Translations under genes and position numbers: made by a program
Shown: positions 1 through 8,590 of the stretch, piece after piece
Layout: the number at the start of each line of letters is the position of its first letter
Numbering within the stretch: position 1 is the stretch's first letter
The notes under the pieces: generated by a model
What the model saw: only the letters and a program-made list of their open reading frames with translations
What the model was told of the DNA's origin: nothing
The model's database searches: none
Source: Halodesulfovibrio spirochaetisodalis
Lineage (GTDB): Bacteria > Desulfobacterota > Desulfovibrionia > Desulfovibrionales > Desulfovibrionaceae
NCBI RefSeq assembly: GCF_001672295.1
Contig: NZ_JXMS01000002.1
Span: 124,001-188,000, forward strand
DNA: 64,000 nt
Direction: 5' to 3'

Positions 1-849
1 AAGAGCAAGTACCCGGCCTTCATTCTTTTTAATGATTGATAGTGAATCCAGCGCGCTGATGGCGGGAATGTTGGCAGCTGGATTGGCTAATCTGAGCAGT
101 GCCGTAACGCGCAGGCTTTCAACAAGTCTTCCTTGCTCTGCATGTCGAAGCGGGGTTTGCGGGTGCGGAATAAAGGGTCCGCAAGCAATCATATCCAGCC
201 CCATAGAACTCAGGAGCAGTAAATCATCTGTCAGTGTTTCTGCTGTCATCCCGGGGAGTCCGATAATAATTCCCGAGCATGTTTCATACCCCAGCCGTTG
301 CAGCGTTTCAATCCGGTTCAGCCTGTCGTACAGGTGTTCGCCCGGTCTGTAGAGGCTGTAAAGATCTGAGTCGGACGTTTCAATTTTGAGCAGATACCTG
401 TCGGCTCCACTGTCACGCCACAAACGGTAGACATCGTCGGGGTGGTCGCCAAGAGAGAGTGTGACTGCCAGATTATACTTCTCTTTAATAGCGCGAACTA
501 CTGTGTAAACAAAATGCGGGTTAACGTCTTCATCTTCTCCGGCTTGCAGGACAATTGTCCCCATGCCCAGAGCATGCGCATTATCCACAGCCTGCATAAT
601 TTCGTCATGGGTAAGACGATATCGCAGCAGTTCTGTGTTGCTACTGCGTAAGCCGCAGTAATGACAGTTTTTTCTGCAGTATGATGAAAACTCAATGAGT
701 CCCCGCTGGAATACCGTACTATTAAATAATGCTCGAGCAGTGGCAGTAGCAGCAGTAAACAGGGAGTTGTCTGTGTCGCTGAAGGATGTGCCCTCTTGTG
801 CGACTGGACTCTTTAAAATCTCAATAATCTCATTACGTGTTAAAGACAT
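1..849 (-). CDS. hydE: [FeFe] hydrogenase H-cluster maturase HydE (3' end outside window)
   Basis: Radical SAM enzyme needed to build the diiron subcluster of [FeFe] hydrogenases, acting in the cytosol with HydF and HydG. The 283 visible residues run off the left edge without a stop. The SAM cluster motif CRKNCHYC sits at residues 58-65. It is followed by the HydE/BioB-like pattern: GTIVLQAGED, then SLGDHP, then a YLLKIETSD strand. The start ATG is preceded by AAGGAAG at a good distance. BioB and PylB are relatives, but the ETSD segment and the C-terminal GPFIPHP match HydE better. A perfect 11-bp inverted repeat lies 44 bp upstream of the start. Partners HydF/HydG would be outside the window. 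Confidence 0.85.
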   Translation of the reverse strand, partial: MSLTRNEIIEILKSPVAQEGTSFSDTDNSLFTAATATARALFNSTVFQRGLIEFSSYCRKNCHYCGLRSSNTELLRYRLTHDEIMQAVDNAHALGMGTIVLQAGEDEDVNPHFVYTVVRAIKEKYNLAVTLSLGDHPDDVYRLWRDSGADRYLLKIETSDSDLYSLYRPGEHLYDRLNRIETLQRLGYETCSGIIIGLPGMTAETLTDDLLLLSSMGLDMIACGPFIPHPQTPLRHAEQGRLVESLRVTALLRLANPAANIPAISALDSLSIIKKNEGRVLAL

Positions 850-892
850 AAACAAAACTTCCTTAAAGATAGCAGTTGCGCGCTGCTAGGTT

Positions 893-921
893 GCCGTCAC
901 CCTAATCTATAGGGTGACGGC
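893..921. promoter_or_regulatory. Perfect inverted repeat upstream of hydE
   Basis: GCCGTCACCCT at 893-903 and its exact complement at 911-921 flank a 7-base loop. It lies 44 bp before the hydE start, and neither side has a T-run, so an operator or a leader hairpin is more likely than a terminator. Function is inferred from position only. Confidence 0.5.
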
Positions 922-929
922 TGAAGCAT

Positions 930-1900
930 GTAACCAAGTGCTGCGTGTGTACAATATTAAAGTGCCATATTGTACGCGGATGATGACAGCGGGTTTGGTT
1001 CGCTACAGGTAGAGGTCACGTTCTTCCTGTGAATGCGCTGCAGGCGGAACACCACATCAGTGCGCCTGTAGTAAAACAGTTTTCTACCTAAATGGTGATA
1101 AGGTAGACGCAGTGGCGCAGTCGTCCTCTAAATTTTTGAAATGTAAGGAGTGAATTCAGCAGACAATATGCAGAATAAATCCTCAGTTATCCTATTCCAC
1201 GAAGTGTTCGCCAATTCTGCCAAGGCGATAGCATGGTATGAACAATGAAAAGATGATAGCCCGCATGATAACGTTGCTGCGGCTGGTATCAACAAGATGT
1301 CCATTGTTATGACTACGCTAGATAGCACTTCCGGACGGTCAAACTCCGAGGCTCAAAACGCGTCGGACAGGTGTGCGAATAAGGCATGAAATATTGATAC
1401 ATCGAGAGGAGATTTCGACGTAACAGTGCCGCATTCGCGGATGCTCATAATCAAGGCCGTGTATGGCACGGCAAGACGCGGGATGGCAACAGTTCGTTTG
1501 AAACTCATATTATCTAGTTGCTGATGGCAGGCTGCAGACCATTTTCAAAGACAACGGTGTGCTGGGGGAACGGAAATAACTCCCCGTGGATGTTGACAGG
1601 CTGTACTGTCAGCAGAGCACGTACGCATGAAGCTGAACAAGTAGATAATGTGCCGGAGTATTGCGGCTTGGCGAACGCAATACAAAATCTGACCATATGT
1701 TCATGCAGTGCCCACTGCATTGTTGGTATGAAAAATGACCAACATAGTCAGAATGGTTACTATGTGTTTACTTTTTTTGTTCAATAATTACAAATGTTTT
1801 TTGTGTTTACACATCGCCTGTGGTGCGATTGTGAAAAAAATTACAACTAACGTTCCAAGAATATTGAAAATTCATATACGGGGTTGATTATGGATAATAG
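930..1900. other. Gene-poor stretch, possibly decayed coding sequence
   Basis: About 970 bases with no convincing gene. Forward reading gives short codon-like runs broken by stops and shifting frame, for example from the ATG near 1168 to a TGA near 1248, and again around 1250-1380. No family was recognised. GC is higher here than in the AT-rich gap at 4.1-4.9 kb, which would suit an eroded gene better than ordinary spacer DNA. Confidence 0.3.
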
Positions 1901-1940
1901 AAAAAGAAAAACCTCTGAACCGAAGGGCTCAGAGGTTTTA
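1901..1940 (-). terminator. Rho-independent terminator of the chemoreceptor gene
   Basis: AAACCTCTGA (1909-1918) pairs perfectly with TCAGAGGTTT (1929-1938). Read on the minus strand, the stem is followed by TTTCTTTTT. It lies about 60 bp past the stop of the gene at 2002-4032. Confidence 0.8.
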
Positions 1941-2001
1941 GGTGTGACATCCAGAGTGGCAGTGTTGCTCTTATGTGAAAAGAGAATTTAGTTGAGCAGT
2001 G

Positions 2002-4032
2002 CTATTGCTGTATTTCCCGCATAACTGTTTCAAGTTTTTGTGAGAGCATGGCGAGCGCTGCAACAGCTTGTGCTGCTTCCTGCATTCCTTGTGCGGTTTC
2101 CTGTGTCAGGGAATTTACCTCGTCGGAAGCACGGGCAATCTGCTCGGAAGCGGCTGATTGTTCTTCAGAAGCTGTTGCAATGGAACGTACGCGATCAGCA
2201 GTCTGTTCACCTGCTGCAACAATTTGTTCAAGTGCTGTGCCTGCATTGAGTGTAAGTTCGGTGTTGTGTTCAATGTGGTCTGCAACTTTTTCCATCTGCA
2301 CAAGCGTTGTGCTCGAACTGCTTTGAATTCCACTGACAACCGTTTCGACCTCATTGGTGGCCTGCATGGTTTTTTCAGCAAGCTTGCGTACTTCGTCTGC
2401 TACTACGGCAAACCCGCGTCCTGCTTCTCCTGCACGGGCAGCTTCAATGGCCGCGTTCAATGCCAGCAGGTTTGTCTGGTCTGCAATGTCGTTGATGACA
2501 TTAATAATATTCCCCACGGACTGAGCTTGTTCGCCAAGTTCTGTAATTGTTTTGCGCATGTCTTGAGCAAATTGTTGTACTTCTTCTGTTGTACGTACAA
2601 CATTCTGCACGAGGGTTGCTCCGTCAGAAGCAATATGCTGAGCCGTTTCAGCATCTTCAGCAGCTCTTGCTGCATTACTGGCAACTTCCAGTGTGGTTGC
2701 ATTCATTTCTTCTACAGCTGTGGCTGTTTCGTTCATGCGATCACTCTGAATGGTTGTTCCTTGTGTGGTCTGATTGATCTGCACTTCAAGTTGACCAGCT
2801 TCTGTAGCTACCTGATCCGCAATAGCGCTTGCCGCCTGGGCTGCCTTGTTGATTCGTTCGTTCTGTTCTTCAATAATTCGTTGCTGTGCAGTCAGTTTGG
2901 TCAGGTCAAACCAGAAAGACACAGAGCCGAGAATTGTTCCGTCCAAATCGTAAACTGGTGTTGTTGTAATATCTACAAAAAGCGTTTTCCCTGAAGCGAG
3001 AGGGCGCTCACAGTTTACATGTAGTTGTTTGCGCTCTTTGATGGCTTTATCTGAAAGAGTTTCCTTAGTGGAATCATCCCAGTAAAGTTCTCCAGAACGG
3101 AGTCCAATGTATTTTTCCGGTGCTTCTTTTTTTTCCAGCATTGTACAGAGCTGCTGGTTAAGCCAGATCATATTAAAGTCTGGCCCTACTATACCGCATG
3201 GAGTCGGGATTGAGTTGAGAACACCCTGTGCGAATCCGAGTTTCTCTTTGAGAGTTTGAATCATGTGGCTGAGTGAATCGTGCAGGACAGCCATTTCTCC
3301 AGTAAAATTGGTAGCTGCTTTTGCATCCAGATCACCTTGTGCGACTTCATTTGCAAAACGTGTAAGTTCGTTAAGCGGGTTGTTGATTGCACGCAGAATA
3401 AAGAACGCAAGTGCTAGACCAAGAAACACCACAATACAGCATATTCCGATAATGAGCAGTTCGGATTTATGCAGCTGTGCAAGGGAATCTTCACCCTCGG
3501 CAACAAGAAAGTTGTGACTGGCCTCTCCGAGAGCTTTAAGTGAATCCTCCATACGGTGCAGAGGCTTTTTGAATGGAATCATCCTACGGTTAGCTTCCGA
3601 AGGTGTGATGTTTTCCGTCATAGCCTGATGCGTAATTTTTTTTACGCCCTGCAAATACTCTGCATATCCACTTTTAAATTGGTGGATCGCTGCGCGTTCT
3701 TTGTCAGAAAGCTCGATAACTTTTGCTTCAAGCGCTTCAATCGCAGCAAGCTCGTTGCGTGTAACTTCAGAAATATCCTGTAATTTCTTAAGATAGCCTG
3801 CTTGCTTTTTTGCATTACCAATATTGAGAAAGATGTCTTTTTCATAACGGCGGTGCAGTAAGAGAGAGGTGTTAAGTTCTAACGCATGTTCGCGGAGCGC
3901 CATGTCGCAGAAAATTAACTCTTCAATTTGATCGGTAGATTCTTCTGCGGACATGTATCCGACAATCCCAATAAGCAACGACAGCCCAATAGTCGTGCAA
4001 AAACCCAATACCAAAAGCTTTTTAATAGACAT
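2002..4032 (-). CDS. Methyl-accepting chemotaxis protein with HAMP and PAS domains
   Basis: Chemoreceptor of 676 residues. Order: transmembrane helix about 7-28; a helical periplasmic sensor about 30-190 of four-helix-bundle character; second transmembrane helix 191-213; HAMP about 214-262; a cytosolic PAS domain about 265-380; then the signalling coiled coil. The conserved hairpin tip that binds CheW/CheA is seen as [20 protein letters not shown] at about 517-536. The C-terminus ends in MREIQQ and lacks the NWETF-type pentapeptide that tethers CheR/CheB in enterobacteria. The gene stands alone between two long non-coding gaps with its own terminator. The ligand cannot be told from sequence. 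The cytosolic PAS could sense redox or a small molecule. Confidence 0.93.
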   Translation of the reverse strand: MSIKKLLVLGFCTTIGLSLLIGIVGYMSAEESTDQIEELIFCDMALREHALELNTSLLLHRRYEKDIFLNIGNAKKQAGYLKKLQDISEVTRNELAAIEALEAKVIELSDKERAAIHQFKSGYAEYLQGVKKITHQAMTENITPSEANRRMIPFKKPLHRMEDSLKALGEASHNFLVAEGEDSLAQLHKSELLIIGICCIVVFLGLALAFFILRAINNPLNELTRFANEVAQGDLDAKAATNFTGEMAVLHDSLSHMIQTLKEKLGFAQGVLNSIPTPCGIVGPDFNMIWLNQQLCTMLEKKEAPEKYIGLRSGELYWDDSTKETLSDKAIKERKQLHVNCERPLASGKTLFVDITTTPVYDLDGTILGSVSFWFDLTKLTAQQRIIEEQNERINKAAQAASAIADQVATEAGQLEVQINQTTQGTTIQSDRMNETATAVEEMNATTLEVASNAARAAEDAETAQHIASDGATLVQNVVRTTEEVQQFAQDMRKTITELGEQAQSVGNIINVINDIADQTNLLALNAAIEAARAGEAGRGFAVVADEVRKLAEKTMQATNEVETVVSGIQSSSSTTLVQMEKVADHIEHNTELTLNAGTALEQIVAAGEQTADRVRSIATASEEQSAASEQIARASDEVNSLTQETAQGMQEAAQAVAALAMLSQKLETVMREIQQ

Positions 4033-4880
4033 GAATTACCCCTAATGATGGAGTCCTCTGCAGTATGTGCAGAAGACTGAAACAATCGCTTGGCGCATCA
4101 CTGCCAAGTGATAAGGTCAAAATTTAAAAAATAGCACAATAGATATAGCAAGTGAGAGTCTCTCTTCGTCTTCTGCTTTTGGTCCCCGATGCAGAAATGC
4201 TTGACGAAAGGATATATTGCGGATTCTGGGTGCTATGCAGTGTCACATAGAATTTTGACCTGCTGTAGTTTGTCGGTTGTCACATTAAAACTCTTTCACG
4301 CTAGAAATATCGACCTTTGAAGGGAATTGTTTACTTTTTTGTGACAATGGGGAGAAGGCTTTTTGCCCTTTTTGACGAGAAGAATATGTAAGTAAAAAAT
4401 TATGTATGCCTATCTCGGCATAGTATGAGTTATGATTGCTCTATTTTTAGAGAGTAAAAGTTGTATGTCTATTTTATACTGATTATTAGATATGAAAGAT
4501 AAGTCATATTGGAAAAGTAATAAATTTGTTTTGCATATAAAATATGCACTACAACATTTGAAAAAATGATAGGGATTAAGCAGTAATTTTCTGCAAAATA
4601 GAAAAGCTGTATCAAAAGATCTTTCAAGTTTTGATTTTTCTTATGAATAAATGATCATATTTTATATGAAATATGAGCTTCATGAATTGATAGATATGTA
4701 GAAAAGTATTTTTGCTACCCTGTTGTTTTCAGTTTGTTGGTACCGTTGCGTGGTGACTATATCTACCATGTACTGCAGTAAGAGGCTTAACAAGGGCTTC
4801 GGTTTACTATTCATATGTGGTGATGAATTCTGATTTGAAGTGGAAGCTAGATATAAAAATAAAAATTATATGAATTTTAC
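4033..4880. other. AT-rich intergenic region, no gene seen
   Basis: Nearly 850 bases between the chemoreceptor start and the first tRNA promoter. The stretch at 4380-4700 is very AT-rich with many stops in all frames. It must hold the chemoreceptor promoter near 4033-4130, but no clear consensus box was picked out. Confidence 0.5.
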
Positions 4881-4881
4881 A

Positions 4882-4910
4882 TTGACAAAAAGAGAGGAGT
4901 TCCATAGTTA
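4882..4910 (+). promoter_or_regulatory. Promoter of the first tRNA-Gln/tRNA-Glu unit
   Basis: Perfect -35 TTGACA (4882-4887), 17-bp spacer, then TAGTTA (4905-4910). The second tRNA copy has TTGACA with the same 17-bp spacing at 43329-43357. An inverted repeat GAGAGGAGT (4892-4900)/ACTCCTCTC (4910-4918) straddles the -10 region. It is absent in the second copy. Confidence 0.65.
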
Positions 4911-4924
4911 CTCCTCTCGCTTGC

Positions 4925-4999
4925 TGGGCTATCGTTCAATTGGCAGGACGACGGGTTCTGGCTCCGTTAATCAAGGTTCGAGTCCTTGTAGCCCAGCCA
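4925..4999 (+). tRNA. tRNA-Gln (anticodon CTG), copy 1
   Basis: 75 bases including an encoded CCA. The acceptor stem TGGGCTA pairs with the 3' AGCCCA side. The anticodon loop TTCTGGC gives CTG, and the T-arm contains GGTTCGAGTCC. It is identical to the copy at 43372-43446. The 3' end is joined directly to a long hairpin spacer leading into tRNA-Glu. Confidence 0.95.
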
Positions 5000-5126
5000 A
5001 ATTTTATTACTACAACAGCGCATCACTTCGTTGTTGCGAACCAATCAAACTCTCATGTAGGTAATTCTACACTTCGATCTTGATTGTTTCTTACGCCTCG
5101 TGCTGCACTATTGTAGTAATAAAATT
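5000..5126 (+). ncRNA. Structured spacer between tRNA-Gln and tRNA-Glu, copy 1
   Basis: The spacer begins immediately after the CCA. AATTTTATTACTACAA (5000-5015) pairs perfectly with 5111-5126, closing a domain. Inside are CAGC/GCTG, a small hairpin TTCG/CGAA (5027-5030/5037-5040), a stem CAATCAA/TTGATTG (5042-5048/5080-5086) and a tip TGTAG/CTACA (5056-5060/5067-5071). The second copy at 43447-43570 keeps the pairing with different bases in the outer stem and in the small hairpin. That covariation supports a real RNA fold. It may guide processing of the dicistronic tRNA precursor, or be a separate RNA released from it. Confidence 0.65.
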
Positions 5127-5140
5127 ACTATTTTTGACGC

Positions 5141-5218
5141 GTCCCCATCGTCTAGCCTGGCCCAGGACACCTGCCTTTCACGCAGGCGACGGGGGTTCAA
5201 ATCCCCCTGGGGACGCCA
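5141..5218 (+). tRNA. tRNA-Glu (anticodon TTC), copy 1
   Basis: 78 bases including the encoded CCA. The acceptor GTCCCCA pairs with TGGGGAC. The anticodon loop CTTTCAC gives TTC, and the T-arm is GGGGGTTCAAATCCCCC. It is identical to the copy at 43585-43662. Confidence 0.95.
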
Positions 5219-5227
5219 AAGCAAGCA

Positions 5228-5261
5228 AAAGCTCTTACACAAACGTGTAAGAGCTTTTTTT
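5228..5261 (+). terminator. Terminator of tRNA unit, copy 1
   Basis: AAAGCTCTTACAC pairs perfectly over 13 bp with GTGTAAGAGCTTT, loop AAAC, followed by a T-run. The second tRNA unit has the same stem with a GAAA loop. Confidence 0.9.
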
Positions 5262-5345
5262 GTATACTATACCAAGGGAAAGACTATGACTTCGTATCCA
5301 GAAGAGTTGAAGGGTAGAGCCTCCCTAAATGATTCACTGGAGATG

Positions 5346-6371
5346 CTAGTTTGCAGCCTCTCGAGCCTGTTTCAGCCAGTTGTCCCAAGTCGCCTTGTTG
5401 TTAGCAATCCACTCTTTCGCATGACGCTGGATATCTTTTTCTGACTTCTCTCCCTGATAGAGGAGGTTGTTCTGTCTGTTAATATCTGCAAGTGGAATAC
5501 TAAAGAGTTCAAAGAAGCGTTTTGCTGCAGGGTTTTCTTCTGCAAATTTTTTGTTCGCAACAATGCGGATATCTGAAGGAACAAACCCCATTTTCAGAGG
5601 ATTGGAAACAGCACCTTCCAGATCTTTTACAGTCATTTTGTCTGCTGAAGCCTTTTGGTATTCAGTAGGAATAATTTCCGGAACGTTAATCCAGACAACA
5701 TCCTCGCCCGGTTTCAGTTTGAAAACTGTCCAGTTTGGTGTCCAGGAATAGAAAAACACCGGTTTTCCAGCCTGATGCGCTCCAAGGGCTGCAGCCATAC
5801 CGGCCTCGTAGGCAGCTTTGCTAGGTTTGATGTATTTTTTGAGACCATAAACTTCCATATGTCGATCGATAGTACGTTCACAACCCCAGCCTGGAGGGCA
5901 GGCATTTAAATCTGCTTTTCCGTCTCCGTCCTTATCAAAAACTTCAAGTACTTCTGGTCTTTTGAAGTCATCAAGGCTGGTGATATTAAGCTTGTCAGCA
6001 TAGCTTTTGCTCACAAGATATCCTTGCAGACCGCCTGCCTGAACAACGTATCCATATGGTTTTGCGTGTTCAAAGAAATCGCCGCCCATGTAGTTGTTAT
6101 GGACAGGGAACCAGCCGTTCGGCCAGTAATCGATATCACCCATTGCCAGAGATTTGTATGCAAGAGCATTAGCCAGATCTTTTGGCTTTTTTACTTTATA
6201 TCCAAGTGCTTCCAGTCCCATTTTAACGAGTGCAGCATGGAAAAAACCTGTGTTCCATGTTGCTCGGGCAGGTGAAACAGTGACACCTTTTCCAGGAAGA
6301 TCATTTGCCGCAAAAGCAGGAACAGTAAAAAGACAGCACAGCGTTATCGACAGTAAAAAACGTTTTACCAC
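5346..6371 (-). CDS. proX: Glycine betaine/proline ABC transporter, substrate-binding protein ProX
   Basis: Periplasmic receptor for compatible solutes such as glycine betaine, delivering them to ProW/ProV during osmotic stress. It is 341 residues with a signal peptide ending near residue 21 (PAFA then AND). The mature part shows the ProX pattern YWPNGWFPVHNN, a Cys pair in CPPGWGCERT and FFYSWTPNW, so it has the aromatic residues that cage the quaternary ammonium group. The start is GTG with GGAG six bases upstream. It is the last gene of a proV-proW-proX operon, 23 bp after proW. Confidence 0.92.
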   Translation of the reverse strand: MVKRFLLSITLCCLFTVPAFAANDLPGKGVTVSPARATWNTGFFHAALVKMGLEALGYKVKKPKDLANALAYKSLAMGDIDYWPNGWFPVHNNYMGGDFFEHAKPYGYVVQAGGLQGYLVSKSYADKLNITSLDDFKRPEVLEVFDKDGDGKADLNACPPGWGCERTIDRHMEVYGLKKYIKPSKAAYEAGMAAALGAHQAGKPVFFYSWTPNWTVFKLKPGEDVVWINVPEIIPTEYQKASADKMTVKDLEGAVSNPLKMGFVPSDIRIVANKKFAEENPAAKRFFELFSIPLADINRQNNLLYQGEKSEKDIQRHAKEWIANNKATWDNWLKQAREAAN

Positions 6372-6394
6372 GGAATTCTCCTTAACAGTTTGGA

Positions 6395-7243
6395 TTACTT
6401 ATTGGCCATGGATTGTGTGATACGGTCCAGAATAACAGCGAGCAGGACAATGGCGAGACCGCCTACAGCGGCTCTACCCGTATCAAGTGTATTAAGCCCT
6501 AAAACTACAGGCGAGCCTAAGCCGCCTGCTCCAATAAGGGCAGCGATGACAACCATGGAAAGAGCCATCATTATAGTCTGGTTTAATCCGGCAAGAATAG
6601 TAGGCAGCGCCAGAGGGAGTTGAACCTGCCACAATACCTGAAATTCACTGGCACCAAATGCTTGAGCAGCTTCGATCAATTCAGGATGTACCTGACGAAT
6701 TCCAAGGCAGGTCAGTCTGATAATTGGTGGCAGCGCAAAGATGATTGTTGCCAACACCCCTGCTGTGTTGCCGATGGAAAACAGCATAACAATCGGTACA
6801 AGGTACACAAATGCAGGAGTTGTCTGCATAGCATCAAGGACAGGACGTATTGCTGTTTCAAACATCGGATTTCGCCCTGCCAATACGCCGACAGGGATAC
6901 CAATGCCTGCACAGAACATGACGGACGCAAGAACCATAGCAAGTGTTGTCATGGTTGCTTCCCACAGCCCGAGACAGGCAATAAGCGTGAAAGCTGCGAA
7001 AGAAAAAGCAGCAAGCCGTTTACCGGAAGCTCGCCATGCAAGTAGCGTAATGACAATAATCGGGATGTAGAATGGCAGCGCATTCAGTCCGGTTGTCAGA
7101 GCGTTCAAGGTAACCTCAACAGGTGCCTTGATTACTTGGAACACGTCACGAAAGTTTATGACAAGCCAGTTAATGGCGTCAGAAATCCACTCAGAAAGCG
7201 GAATCATGCTTTCATCCAACGGAATAAAATCACCGCTAAGCAT
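6395..7243 (-). CDS. proW: Glycine betaine/proline ABC transporter permease ProW
   Basis: Inner-membrane permease of 282 residues with about six to seven hydrophobic helices. The first cytosolic stretch (residues 1-55) is typical of the ProW N-terminus. The conserved coupling loop is visible as EAAQAFGASEFQVLWQVQLP, the EAA motif that contacts ProV. Its start overlaps the end of proV by 8 bp, indicating translational coupling. It forms a high-affinity osmoprotectant importer with the adjacent ProV and ProX. Confidence 0.92.
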   Translation of the reverse strand: MLSGDFIPLDESMIPLSEWISDAINWLVINFRDVFQVIKAPVEVTLNALTTGLNALPFYIPIIVITLLAWRASGKRLAAFSFAAFTLIACLGLWEATMTTLAMVLASVMFCAGIGIPVGVLAGRNPMFETAIRPVLDAMQTTPAFVYLVPIVMLFSIGNTAGVLATIIFALPPIIRLTCLGIRQVHPELIEAAQAFGASEFQVLWQVQLPLALPTILAGLNQTIMMALSMVVIAALIGAGGLGSPVVLGLNTLDTGRAAVGGLAIVLLAVILDRITQSMANK

Positions 7244-8477
7244 AGTGTGCCTCCTGTACGGAATGTATTATTCGCTCCGGCTTGTGTAATATGCGCAGGA
7301 AGCGGCTCTTGGAAATAACACCTTTAAAGTTACCTTCATCATCCAGAACAGGTACTGGGCAAGGGCTGCTTGCGACCACAGGCTGTATGTCAGTTAATAC
7401 ATCATGTAACCCGAGGGTTGGTACATCCTGTAAGTATGCATCAGATAAGCGTGCAGTAGCTGAAGCAAGCTCAGCAACTTCGCGTAGGCTCTCAGTTGAG
7501 ACCACACCAAGCAGTTTTTTATCAGGGGTGAGCAGGTAACAGTAGTCCCTGTCGCTGGTACTCAGGTATTCCTGAGTCGCAGGTATGTTTCCGCCCTTTG
7601 TAATAATAAGAGTCGGATGGTTATTACGTACAATGTCACGTGTAGTTAGGATACCTGTAGGATCAACACCCTTAAAGAAGGAACGGACATAGTCGTTAGC
7701 TGGTGACCGCAGGATTTCATCCGCTGTGCCTACCTGAACGACGACACCGTCTTGCATGATGGCAATGCGGTCACCGATGCGCAGAGCTTCATCAAGGTCA
7801 TGAGAGATAAAGATGATAGTACGCTGATGTTGCTGCTGCAGTTTGAGAAGTTCATCCTGCATTTCTGCACGAATGAGTGGATCAAGCGCGGAAAATGCTT
7901 CATCCATAAGCATAATGTCAGGATCAACAGCCAGTGCTCTGGCTAGTCCGACGCGTTGCTGCATACCGCCACTGAGTTGAGATGGGGATGCGTTTTCCCA
8001 TCCATCCAGACCTACTTGCTTTAGGGCTTCTTTAGCACGGCGGTTCCGCTGTTCTTCATCAATTCCGGCCAGCTTAAGGCCGAAGGCAGTGTTTTCCAGA
8101 ACGGTCTGATGGGGCATAAGAGCAAAAGATTGAAATACCATGCTCATATTGTGGAGTCTGAATTGCACCAGTTCATCGTGTGACATTTGGGTCACATCTT
8201 TTCCATCCACAATAACACTGCCTGCGTTAGGTTCGATCAGGCGGTTCAGCATGCGTACAAGGGTGGATTTACCGGAACCGGATAATCCCATTACAACGAA
8301 GATTTCTCCTTCGTGTACGGTGAAGGAAGCATCTTGAACACCAATGGTGAGTCCGGTTTTTTGATAAATATCTTCTTTGGAATGGCCCTGTTCAAGTAAT
8401 GCAAACGCGCGATTACTTTTGGAGCCGAAAATCTTGTAAAGATTTTTAACGACGACTTTTTCTTTTTGGAAATCCAT
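7236..8477 (-). CDS. proV: Glycine betaine/proline ABC transporter ATP-binding protein ProV
   Basis: ATPase of 413 residues energising ProW. It has Walker A GLSGSGKST near residue 69, signature LSGGMQQRVGLARAL, and Walker B IMLMDEAFSALD followed by the switch His in ISHDLDEA. The C-terminal third (about 290-400) is a pair of CBS domains, which in the OpuA/ProV family gate transport by ionic strength or nucleotides. It is the first gene of the operon. Upstream lie four copies of CGGGTAT, probably bound by the regulator encoded next door. Confidence 0.93.
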   Translation of the reverse strand: MDFQKEKVVVKNLYKIFGSKSNRAFALLEQGHSKEDIYQKTGLTIGVQDASFTVHEGEIFVVMGLSGSGKSTLVRMLNRLIEPNAGSVIVDGKDVTQMSHDELVQFRLHNMSMVFQSFALMPHQTVLENTAFGLKLAGIDEEQRNRRAKEALKQVGLDGWENASPSQLSGGMQQRVGLARALAVDPDIMLMDEAFSALDPLIRAEMQDELLKLQQQHQRTIIFISHDLDEALRIGDRIAIMQDGVVVQVGTADEILRSPANDYVRSFFKGVDPTGILTTRDIVRNNHPTLIITKGGNIPATQEYLSTSDRDYCYLLTPDKKLLGVVSTESLREVAELASATARLSDAYLQDVPTLGLHDVLTDIQPVVASSPCPVPVLDDEGNFKGVISKSRFLRILHKPERIIHSVQEAHYA

Positions 8478-8523
8478 GTAAACCCCATAGTTGTTTTTGA
8501 CTTGCTATGAGGGTAGACAGCGT

Positions 8524-8589
8524 CGGGTATGGTTACAAGGGGGGGGAGCGGGTATGTTTCGGGTATGTGCAAGACGGCAACTATACCCG
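8524..8589 (-). promoter_or_regulatory. Four CGGGTAT repeats in the proV promoter region
   Basis: CGGGTATG occurs at 8524-8531, 8549-8556 and 8560-8567. The reverse complement ATACCCG is at 8583-8589. They fill the 113-bp gap between the regulator gene's stop and the proV start. Repeats of this kind in a short promoter suggest cooperative binding of an activator, most simply the LuxR-type protein at 8591-9805. Confidence 0.5.
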
Positions 8590-8590
8590 A

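Noticed and set aside
1518-1787. 89-residue open frame on the plus strand
   Set aside because: No ribosome site, no family, overlaps another random frame; at most part of a decayed gene.
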